This document shows positions 16,784 through 23,056 of a stretch of DNA of 40,534 nucleotides, one piece after another. Each line of letters begins with the position of its first letter. Positions within the stretch are counted from its first letter, which is position 1. The stretch is taken from NCBI GenBank assembly GCA_027364935.1, contig DAHXOK010000007.1, forward strand, positions 15,322 to 55,855. The letters are read 5' to 3'. Position numbers and translations under genes: made by a program. The stretch comes from Vulcanimicrobiota bacterium. Its GTDB lineage: Bacteria; Vulcanimicrobiota; Vulcanimicrobiia; Vulcanimicrobiales; Vulcanimicrobiaceae. The notes beneath the pieces were generated by a model. It made no database searches, was not told the origin of the DNA, and saw only the letters and a list, made by a program, of their open reading frames with translations.

Positions 16784-17566
16784 CTACCCCTTCCAGTGCG
16801 GCGGCCTTTTTTCGAGGAAGGCGCCGATCCCCTCCTGCGCCTGTTCGGCCAGCGCGTTGCGCGTCATTACGTCCTTCGTATAGATGTAGGCGTCGCGCTC
16901 GGAGCGATCGATTTGCTCGTAGAACGCGCGCTTGCCGATGCCGATAACCGCACCGCTCGCCTCTGCGATGTGACGCGCTAGCGCGAGCACGGTGTCGCGC
17001 AACTGCTCGGGCGGAACGACGCGATTGACGAGCCCCCACGCGCACGCGGTCTGCGCGTCGATCGGCGATCCGGTCAGGAGCATTTCCATCGCGCGCTTGC
17101 GCCCGACGGCGCGCGTCAACGGCACCATCGGCGTGCTGCAGAAGAGGCCGATGCGCACGCCGGGCGTCGCAAAGGTCGCCTCCGTCGACGCGACGGCGAG
17201 ATCGCAGGCTGCAACCAACTGGCATCCGGCAGCCGTCGCGATGCGCTCGACCTCAGCAATCACCGGCTGCGCAACGTCGTGTATCGCCTCCATCAGGCAG
17301 ACGCAGGCATCGAAGATCTCGCGGTACGCGTCCTCGTCGCGCCCGCGCAACTCGCTCAAGTCGTGGCCAGCGCAGAACGCCGAGCCTTCGGCCGCGATGA
17401 CGATGACGCGCACGCTCGCATCCTTGCCGAGCTCGCGTAAACGCTCCGTCAGCTCGCGCATCATCGCGAGCGACAACGCATTACGTCGCTCCGGACGCCG
17501 CATCGTGAGAACGGCGATGCCGTCTACGTGCTCGATCCCGGTGAGAACGCGCTTATCTGCTTCCAT
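16784..17566 (-). CDS. ECHDC3-like crotonase-superfamily protein
   Basis: A 260-residue crotonase-fold protein, usually annotated enoyl-CoA hydratase. The oxyanion-hole segments are present (FCAGHDLSEL near 64-73; ATAAGCQLVAACDLAVAS near 110-127), as are FATPGVRIGLFCSTPMVPL and GRKRAMEMLLTGSPI. The pattern matches the ECHDC3 subgroup rather than classical hydratases. At the positions of the two catalytic glutamates (Glu144 and Glu164 in the rat enzyme) it has Gln116 and Gly136, so ordinary hydratase activity is doubtful. The ATG at 17566 follows AGGAG; an earlier ATG at 17584 sits at the edge of the tandem repeats and is less likely. It is monocistronic, with a terminator downstream. Confidence 0.85.
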   Translation of the reverse strand: MEADKRVLTGIEHVDGIAVLTMRRPERRNALSLAMMRELTERLRELGKDASVRVIVIAAEGSAFCAGHDLSELRGRDEDAYREIFDACVCLMEAIHDVAQPVIAEVERIATAAGCQLVAACDLAVASTEATFATPGVRIGLFCSTPMVPLTRAVGRKRAMEMLLTGSPIDAQTACAWGLVNRVVPPEQLRDTVLALARHIAEASGAVIGIGKRAFYEQIDRSERDAYIYTKDVMTRNALAEQAQEGIGAFLEKRPPHWKG

Positions 17567-17597
17567 TGAACTCCTCGTTTGCATTGAACCTCTTGGT

Positions 17598-17741
17598 GTC
17601 CGCAGCTTGTCGTAGCGAGCCGTCTGCAGCTTGTCGTAGCGAGCCGTCTGCAGCTTGTCGTAGCGAGCCGTCCGCAGCTGGCCATGGCGAGCCGTCCGCA
17701 GCTGGTCATGGCGAGCCGTCCGCAGCTTGTCATGGTGAGCG
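17598..17741 (+). repeat. 24 bp tandem repeat, six copies
   Basis: Six head-to-tail copies of a 24-base unit read GTCYGCAGCTTGTCGTAGCG plus AGCC. Copies 1-3 are nearly identical, and copies 4-6 change GTCGTAG to SYCATGG. The last copy runs directly into the dispersed element at 17727, whose TTGTCATGGTGAGCG start resembles the repeat unit, so the array may have grown from the element's end. There is no spacer structure, so it is not CRISPR. Confidence 0.9.
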
Positions 17742-17808
17742 TAGCGCGAGCGCAGCGAGCGCGAAGTCGAACCACGCTGCACGACCTTTGCTATGCTCAG
17801 GATGACAA
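17727..17808 (+). repeat. Dispersed TTGTCAT element (copy 2, 82 bp)
   Basis: Starts TTGTCATGGTGAGCG and ends CTCAGGATGACAA, so its ends are imperfect inverted repeats (TTGTCATSSTGAG). The first 55 bases are identical to copy 1. It lies between the crotonase and tRNA-Val and ends four bases from the tRNA 3' end. Confidence 0.8.
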
Positions 17809-17811
17809 ATC

Positions 17812-17887
17812 TGGTGGGCGATGCAGGGCTCGAACCTGCGACATCCTCCGTGTAAGGGAGGCGCTCTCCCAGCTGAGCTAATCGCCC
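17812..17887 (-). tRNA. tRNA-Val (anticodon TAC), CCA encoded
   Basis: Read on the minus strand it folds as a full cloverleaf: acceptor GGGCGAT/ATCGCCC, D stem GCTC/GAGC, anticodon stem CCTCC/GGAGG around loop CTTACAC, and T stem GCAGG/CCTGC around TTCGAGC. Anticodon TAC reads valine GUN codons. The CCA end is encoded at 17812-17814. It starts 13 bases after the S41 protease gene on the same strand and may be processed from that transcript. Confidence 0.96.
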
Positions 17888-17900
17888 TCGAGAGAAGGTT

Positions 17901-19247
17901 CTACCTCGGGAGGCTTGCGATCTTCCTTTGGAGATACGCGACTGCGGCGCGCAGCTGCGCGTCGCGATCCAGCTCGCCGAAGCGGGCGTCGCGGTTTTCG
18001 TCGACGGAGAGATCGGGAGCGATGCCGCGCAGATTGATGTCGCGGTGCCGCGGCGTCAGGTAATGCGCCGTGGTGATCTTGATCGCCGCTCCATCCGGTA
18101 GCTCGGTCAGCGTCTGCATGACGCCCTTGCCGAACGTCTTCGTCCCGATGAGCGTTGCCACGCCGTCGTCCTGCAGGGCGCCGGCCGTGATCTCCGAGGC
18201 CGATGCCGTATAGCCGTTCACGAGCACCGTCATCGGCAGCGCGGACTGTGCTTGGTTATCCGAGTGATACGTCGTCGAACGGTCGCCGCGCTCTTCCACC
18301 GTCAAGATCGCTTGATCGCCCACGAAGTGCGAGCTGATGTCGAGCGCCGAGTTCACGTAGCCGCCGGTATCGTTCCGAAGGTCGAGTACGAGCGCGCGCG
18401 CACCCTGCTCGTGCAGACGCTGCAGCGCTACGTTGAACTCATCCGGCGTCGCGCGCCCGAAGGCGATGACCCACACGTAGCCGATGCCGCCCGGCAGCAT
18501 CTTGAAGACGACCGTCGGCGGCTGAACTTCAGAACGCGTGATCGTAATGGAGCGCGGGGTCGCCGCCGCAGAGGACGCAACGTCGATCGTCACGGGCGTT
18601 CCCGCCTTCCCACGCAGGAGACTCCTCACGCCGTCGACCGACATGCCCTTCGTCGACGTTCCGCCCACCGAGACCAAGAGATCGCCGATGTGCAGGCCGG
18701 CGCGATCGGCCGGAGTGTTCGGAAGAACGTACGCGAAGCGAATATACGACGAGACGGGATCCTGCTCGACGAGCACGCCGATGCCCGAGATGCGCTGCGG
18801 ATCGAGCGCGTCGTTGAACGCGCGGTACTCTTCGGGCGTCATGAACTCCGTGTAACGGTCGTCGAAGGCGCCGGCCATGCTCGCGATCGTCGCGTACGCA
18901 TACTCCGTGACGTCGCCGTGCGCGGCCGTTGCCGTCGCTTCGATCGCTTCGTCGAGATCGCTCAGCGCGCGTGCGTCGTCGCCGTCGTCGCGCACAACGG
19001 GAACGTCGGCGTTCGCACCGTGCTTGCGCGCGTAGTCGAGCAGTCCCGCGCGCGCCGCATCGAAGATCTGCTGGGCGCTAAGCTGGCGGTACGCGGTCTG
19101 CTCCAGCAGGTGGAAGCTCTCGTCGACGTCTTGCGCGGCTTTCGCAGAGAGTTCGGTCTGCGCGACGGCCGGATGTGCGGCAAGGGAGACGAGCGCAAAA
19201 AGTACGATATATGCGGCGCACAAGAGGCGTCGAAAGCGCATCGGCAT
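17901..19247 (-). CDS. S41 family C-terminal processing peptidase (CtpA-like)
   Basis: A periplasmic or secreted serine protease that trims C-termini of envelope proteins. The 448-residue precursor has a signal peptide (residues 1-30, ending AVAQ) and a tail-specific N-terminal domain. A PDZ domain lies at about 150-230 (SGIGVLVEQ, LPNTPADRAGLHIGDLLVSV). The S41 catalytic domain has Ser349 in NGYTASASEI and Lys374 in KTFGKGVMQ, the 25-residue spacing seen in Prc. I took the ATG at 19247; a second ATG two codons later (19241) is equally possible. The gene follows the Sua5 gene by 49 bases and is followed by tRNA-Val. Confidence 0.92.
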   Translation of the reverse strand: MPMRFRRLLCAAYIVLFALVSLAAHPAVAQTELSAKAAQDVDESFHLLEQTAYRQLSAQQIFDAARAGLLDYARKHGANADVPVVRDDGDDARALSDLDEAIEATATAAHGDVTEYAYATIASMAGAFDDRYTEFMTPEEYRAFNDALDPQRISGIGVLVEQDPVSSYIRFAYVLPNTPADRAGLHIGDLLVSVGGTSTKGMSVDGVRSLLRGKAGTPVTIDVASSAAATPRSITITRSEVQPPTVVFKMLPGGIGYVWVIAFGRATPDEFNVALQRLHEQGARALVLDLRNDTGGYVNSALDISSHFVGDQAILTVEERGDRSTTYHSDNQAQSALPMTVLVNGYTASASEITAGALQDDGVATLIGTKTFGKGVMQTLTELPDGAAIKITTAHYLTPRHRDINLRGIAPDLSVDENRDARFGELDRDAQLRAAVAYLQRKIASLPR

Positions 19248-19296
19248 GACGTTGATGAGTATTGGCACCGGCGCGCTCGATTCCTCGACCGCGGCG

Positions 19297-20247
19297 CTAC
19301 GCCGCCGCGCGACGGAGCCGATCCATGATCGCGAGCCCGAGCCCCCGTTCGGGCACCGGCTCGACGTCGATGCGCTCGAGGCCCAGCGCGTCGAGCTCGT
19401 GAAGCAGGTCGAACAGGTGCGCCGCCGCTTCGGTGAGGTCGCCGCTCGAAGAGAGCACGCGCACGGCCGAGTACCCCTGCGGAGCGTGCGTGAATGCGAG
19501 GTATCCCGCTGCGGAACGCTCGGTCGCAGGGACGTCGTCGCTCGAGGCGATGCGCAGGCGTGTCGCCGGTGCGTAATGGTGCGCCAGCCGCCCCGGCGCG
19601 AGCGGCGCACCGCCTTCGTCCACCACGCGCTCGAGCGGGCCGGTGACCGCTTCGATCTCCTCTACGGCGATCGCGCCGGGGCGCAGCAACGCAAGATGCG
19701 GTTCGAGGCGCACGATCGTCGATTCGATTCCGAGCTGCGTCGGGCCGGCGTCGAGAATGCACTCCACGCGCTGCCCAAGCATCTTTTCGACGTGCTGCGC
19801 GCGCGTCGGCGTCAGGCCACCGAAGCGGTTCGCGCTCGGAGCGGCGATCGGCGCGCCGGTCTCCCGCAAGAGCGCGAGCGCGACCGGATGCGACGGCATG
19901 CGCACCGCCACGCTCGGCAAGCCGGCGGTAACGATCCCGGGGACGGCGTCGCGTCGCGACAGCACGATCGTGAGCGCGCCCGGCCAGAAGCGCCGCATCA
20001 GCTCGCGCGCGAGCGGTGAGATCTCGCGCGCGATAAGCGCGAGCATCCCTTCATCGCCGACGTGCACGATGAGCGGATCGAACGAGGGCCGCTCTTTGAT
20101 CTCAAAGATGCGCGCCGCCGCGCGAGCATTCAGCGCGAGGGCGCCCAGGCCGTAGACCGTCTCGGTCGGGAACGCGACGACGCCGCCGGCGCGCAGGCTC
20201 TGCGCGGCGCTGCGAATGTTCTGCGGAGTCGCGGGGACGACGGCCAT
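19297..20247 (-). CDS. L-threonylcarbamoyladenylate synthase, Sua5 type
   Basis: Makes threonylcarbamoyl-AMP from threonine, bicarbonate and ATP for the t6A37 modification of ANN-decoding tRNAs. The N-terminal YrdC domain (about 1-200) shows GGVVAFPTETVYGLGA, the IFEIKERPSFDPLIVHV segment, WPGALTIVL, and APSANRFGGLTPT. The C-terminal Sua5 domain (about 210-316) makes this the long Sua5/YwlC form (316 residues) rather than the short YrdC form. It lies 73 bases after the methyltransferase-like gene on the same strand; co-transcription with the S41 protease is likely from spacing only. Confidence 0.94.
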   Translation of the reverse strand: MAVVPATPQNIRSAAQSLRAGGVVAFPTETVYGLGALALNARAAARIFEIKERPSFDPLIVHVGDEGMLALIAREISPLARELMRRFWPGALTIVLSRRDAVPGIVTAGLPSVAVRMPSHPVALALLRETGAPIAAPSANRFGGLTPTRAQHVEKMLGQRVECILDAGPTQLGIESTIVRLEPHLALLRPGAIAVEEIEAVTGPLERVVDEGGAPLAPGRLAHHYAPATRLRIASSDDVPATERSAAGYLAFTHAPQGYSAVRVLSSSGDLTEAAAHLFDLLHELDALGLERIDVEPVPERGLGLAIMDRLRRAAA

Positions 20248-20320
20248 GCGTGCAAGAGTATGCCTTTCTTCGGCGTATGCCCTACGCGCAGACGGGAGAG
20301 CGCCGGTATCGCGACGTCTC

Positions 20321-20827
20321 CTATCCGGCGCGCGCGGTGCTCAGCGCCGCATCCTCCGCACGCACTCGCCACGTTAGCAAGAGCGCATTCAAGAACGTGA
20401 ACGCACCTGCGATCCAATACGCGCCGAACGCCGCCGGAAGGAGCGCGATCTCGAGCACGACGATCGCGTAGTTGGGGTGGCGCATGATGCGGTACGGCCC
20501 CGCGCGCACGAGCGGAGCGCCGGGAAGCACGATCAGGCGCGTCGTCCAGCGCGGTCCGAGCGTCGCGAGGACCCAGACGCGCGCGAGCTGCAAGAGCGCG
20601 TAGCAGCCTACGAGATACCAGTTCACCAGGGCACCGGCCGGAACGAAGTACGCCATCGCGAGAAACCACCCCGCGTGCAGCGCGATGAAGAACGGGTGCT
20701 GCCGCGCGGCGATCTCGATTCCTCCGCGAGCGCGCAGCGCGCGCGCGTTGCGCTCGGCGTACGCGACCTCCGCCACGCGTTGCGCGCCGACGAGCGCGAG
20801 GATCGCGTAGACGGGAGAGACGCTCAT
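20321..20827 (-). CDS. Isoprenylcysteine carboxyl methyltransferase-like membrane protein
   Basis: A 168-residue integral membrane protein with four to five helices. The C-terminal motif GPYRIMRHPNY, then a helix with an acidic residue (VVLEIALLP) and an RVRAEDAAL tail, is the SAM-binding signature of the ICMT/PEMT family. The ATG overlaps the stop of the type III polyketide synthase (ATGA). Such pairs are known in bacteria: SrsB in Streptomyces and BpsB (YpbQ) in Bacillus methylate the alkylresorcinols or alkylpyrones made by the neighbouring synthase. I therefore infer O-methylation of a polyketide lipid, not of a prenylated protein. Confidence 0.85.
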   Translation of the reverse strand: MSVSPVYAILALVGAQRVAEVAYAERNARALRARGGIEIAARQHPFFIALHAGWFLAMAYFVPAGALVNWYLVGCYALLQLARVWVLATLGPRWTTRLIVLPGAPLVRAGPYRIMRHPNYAIVVLEIALLPAAFGAYWIAGAFTFLNALLLTWRVRAEDAALSTARAG

Positions 20828-21879
20828 CGTTCGAGCGTGACGAAGCCGGCCGTGAAGCCGGGGCCCATCGCCGTCACCAGCGCGCGATTCCAACCGTCGC
20901 CGAGGAGCGCGCCTCGGCAGAGCGCGCGCTCTAGAACGAAGAGCACGGTTGCGGAAGACATATTTCCGTACTCGCGCAGCACCGAGCGCGAGTCGTCGAG
21001 CGCGCCGGGCGAAAGTCCGAACGCGCGCTCGAGCGCGTCGAGCACTTTTACGCCGCCGGGATGGGGAATGACGCGGTCCACGTCCTGCATCGTGAGGTTC
21101 CGTTCCGCGAGATACGCGTCGAGCACGCCGCGGAAACGCGTTGCGACCAGCGTCGGTATATCCCGCGAGAAGACCGCTCGCAATCCGTCGGCCGCGACGT
21201 CCCAGCCCATGACGTCGAGCGTATCTTCGAAGAGGTACTCGCCGGAGGCGACGACTGCCGGACCGCGTGCCTGCGTCGAGATCAGCGCGGCTGCCGCGCC
21301 GTCGCCGAAGAGCGCGTTTGCCACGATGTTGCTCTTCGTGACCTCTTCGCGCCGAAACGAGAGCGTGCAGAGTTCGACGACGAGAAAGAGCACGGTCTTC
21401 CCCGGCATGTCGCGAGCGACGCTCGCCGCACGCGCGAGTCCGAGCGCGCCGCCCGCGCACCCCAGGCCGAAGATCGGCAAGCGGCGGACGGTGCGAGGAA
21501 ATCCAATGCGCTCCACGAGCAGCGCGTCGAGGCTCGGCGTCGCGACGCCGGTCGTCGAGACGGCGACGATCGCGGCGACGTCGCCGATGCGAGATCCCGC
21601 ACGCTCGAGCACGTCGGTCGCGGCTCGCTCGAGCAAGCGCACCGCGCAATCGAGGTAGACTTCGTTGCGGTCCTTCCAATCGTGCGGCTCGTAGTACCAT
21701 TCGACGGGCACGCACGAATAGCGGCGCTGGATGCCGCTGTTCTCGAAGACCGGCAAGAGACGTTGCACGAGCGCCTCGTTCGCGAAGATCGCGCGCACGC
21801 GCTGCGCGACGTCGTCCTGTTCGAGAACGTATGAAGGCACGCTGGTCGCGATCGCCGCGAGCCGAGGAACGCAAGGCAT
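20824..21879 (-). CDS. Type III polyketide synthase (chalcone synthase-like)
   Basis: Homodimeric ketosynthase that extends a CoA- or fatty-acyl starter with malonyl-CoA and cyclises the chain. The catalytic triad is Cys141 (FGLGCAGGALGLARA), His273 (RVIPHPGGVKVL) and Asn306 (REYGNMSSATVLFVLE), and the C-terminal AMGPGFTAGF matches the GFGPG loop. The 351-residue length is standard. Pairing with an ICMT-like methyltransferase suggests an alkylresorcinol or alkylpyrone product, probably membrane lipids. The start ATG lies 178 bases from the divergent infA. The starter unit and ring type cannot be predicted from sequence alone. Confidence 0.92.
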   Translation of the reverse strand: MPCVPRLAAIATSVPSYVLEQDDVAQRVRAIFANEALVQRLLPVFENSGIQRRYSCVPVEWYYEPHDWKDRNEVYLDCAVRLLERAATDVLERAGSRIGDVAAIVAVSTTGVATPSLDALLVERIGFPRTVRRLPIFGLGCAGGALGLARAASVARDMPGKTVLFLVVELCTLSFRREEVTKSNIVANALFGDGAAAALISTQARGPAVVASGEYLFEDTLDVMGWDVAADGLRAVFSRDIPTLVATRFRGVLDAYLAERNLTMQDVDRVIPHPGGVKVLDALERAFGLSPGALDDSRSVLREYGNMSSATVLFVLERALCRGALLGDGWNRALVTAMGPGFTAGFVTLER

Positions 21880-21923
21880 TCGGGAGCACTATTCGGCATC
21901 GCGCATCCGACTGCCCATCTGCC

Positions 21924-21952
21924 TTGCCTCGACCATGGAATTATGGGATAGT
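21924..21952 (+). promoter_or_regulatory. Predicted sigma-70-type promoter for infA
   Basis: TTGCCT at 21924-21929 and GATAGT at 21947-21952 are separated by 17 bases, upstream of infA by about 100 bases. The rest of the 21880-22056 spacer holds two GTTCCGTTT repeats (around 21967-21993) and a purine-rich stretch, but no credible gene. A match by eye only. Confidence 0.4.
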
Positions 21953-22056
21953 ATCTGGAACCGGACGTGTTCCGTTTCCGGCCTTGTTCCGTTTAATGAA
22001 GAGGAGAGAGGACCATAGCGGGTTCCAGAAATAGACGGCGCCGCCCCGAGCCGCGC

Positions 22057-22317
22057 GTGCCGAAAGCGCCCACCCAAGACACGAAAGAGGCTCCGCTCGA
22101 GGTCTTCGGCACCATCAAGCAGGTCTTTCCGAGCACGACCTTCTCCGTCGAGCTGGACAACGGGCACGTCATCCTCGCGCACATCGCCGGGCGCCTGCGG
22201 CGCCATCGCATCAAGATTCTTCCCGGCGACCGCGTAGACGTCGAGATCTCGCCGTACGATTTAACGAAGGGACGAATCGTCTATCGCTATCGTGCCGGCG
22301 AAGCCCGCCGCACCTGA
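22057..22317 (+). CDS. infA: Translation initiation factor IF-1
   Basis: Binds the 30S A site during initiation. The 86-residue protein has a short N-terminal extension and then a single OB fold. The family motifs are [20 protein letters not shown], the [20 protein letters not shown] segment and IVYRYR. The start is GTG at 22057. Bacterial infA is often in the ribosomal protein operon; here it stands alone between the polyketide synthase (divergent) and a repeat-rich region, with its own likely promoter. Divergence from the usual sequence is mild. Confidence 0.95.
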   Translation: MPKAPTQDTKEAPLEVFGTIKQVFPSTTFSVELDNGHVILAHIAGRLRRHRIKILPGDRVDVEISPYDLTKGRIVYRYRAGEARRT

Positions 22318-22666
22318 TCCGCGACAGACGCTTCTCACGTGGGCTCGCGCTCACCATGACAAGCTGACGCTATTGCTTGTTACGCTGCGCAGCGCCGCAT
22401 GCTATTGCTTTGTCATCCTGAGCGTAGCGAGCACGAAGTGCTCGCGAAGTCGAAGGACGGCGCAAGGGTCTTGCAGCATGGTTCGACTTCGCGCTCGCTG
22501 CGCTCGCGCTACGCTCACCATGACAAGCTGATGCTATCGCTTACTACGCTGCGCAGCGCCGCATGCTACTGCTTGTTACCCGGCGCAGCATGCTACTGCT
22601 TGTTACCCTGCGCAGCGCCAATGCTATTGCTTGCTAAGAAAATCGGGCGGCTAAATCAAACCTTCC
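22318..22666. repeat. Repeat-rich spacer with tandem and dispersed elements
   Basis: This 349-base gap has no gene. From left to right it contains: the right end of one dispersed element (22344-22366); about two copies of a unit ending CCGCATGCTATTGCTT (22361-22409), which is the inverse of the 4.7 kb tandem unit; the complete 117-base element (22410-22526); and about four more degenerate copies of the tandem unit (22527-22638). The remainder up to 22666 is an AT-richer stretch with no recognised signal. Confidence 0.8.
22410..22526 (+). repeat. Dispersed TTGTCAT element, complete copy (117 bp, MITE-like)
   Basis: The ends form an imperfect terminal inverted repeat of about 20 bases: TTGTCATCCTGAGCGTAGCG on the left and CGCTACGCTCACCATGACAA on the right. 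The right arm, read in reverse, is nearly identical to copies 1 and 2. The centre (GGACGGCGCAAGGGTCTTGC) links the arms. No coding potential, so any movement would need a transposase supplied elsewhere. Confidence 0.8.
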
Positions 22667-22969
22667 CTAGGTCTCTCGCGGAGCGAACGCGTTATAGATC
22701 GCGGCGAAGATGGCGCCGGTAACTCCGGCGCATACCATGACGGCCGCGATCGCCAAGAGAATCCACGCGATGATGGGCCAGCCGCCGGCCTGAGCCTGCT
22801 GCATCATCATGCCGTGCATCCAAGGATACGCGCCCGGCATTTGTGGGTGGCCTTGACCCGTACCGGCCATCCACTGCCATCGCGCCATGTGGAAAGGAAT
22901 CGAGAGGAGCACCATGACGAGCGCCGTCAGCGCTGATGCAAACATGGTGGCTCGTATGCTGAGTCTCAT
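22667..22969 (-). CDS. Small membrane protein with Met/His/Trp-rich loop
   Basis: A 100-residue protein that I do not recognise with confidence. Two membrane helices (about 9-28 and 62-90) flank a loop rich in Met, His, Trp and Gln, including GHPQMPGAYPWMHGMMMQQ. The last stretch, TGAIFAAIYNAF, resembles the end of small bacterial membrane proteins with a G-A-x-F-A-x-x-Y-N motif. The Met/His-rich loop could bind copper or another soft metal, but nothing else supports this. The ATG at 22969 has a poor ribosome site; ATG at residue 9 is an alternative. It stops with TAG just before the repeat-rich region. Confidence 0.65.
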   Translation of the reverse strand: MRLSIRATMFASALTALVMVLLSIPFHMARWQWMAGTGQGHPQMPGAYPWMHGMMMQQAQAGGWPIIAWILLAIAAVMVCAGVTGAIFAAIYNAFAPRET

Positions 22970-22993
22970 GACCCAGAGTACGAGGCCGCCGAG

Positions 22994-23036
22994 CGAGCGC
23001 CTGCACCCCGGCGCATTGCGGGGGCGTAGGCGCTCG
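22994..23036 (-). terminator. Long GC-rich hairpin after TonB receptor gene
   Basis: Perfect nine-base arms CGAGCGCCT (22994-23002) and AGGCGCTCG (23028-23036) enclose a further CCCC/GGGG pairing. It lies between the receptor gene stop and the small membrane protein gene, both on the minus strand. There is no T-run, so it may act as a transcript end stabiliser instead of a classical terminator. Confidence 0.4.
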
Positions 23037-23056
23037 TAATCGCTTCGGCGGATGCC

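Noticed and set aside
17598-17741. Possible CRISPR array
   Set aside because: The units are directly adjacent with no variable spacers, and no cas gene is present.
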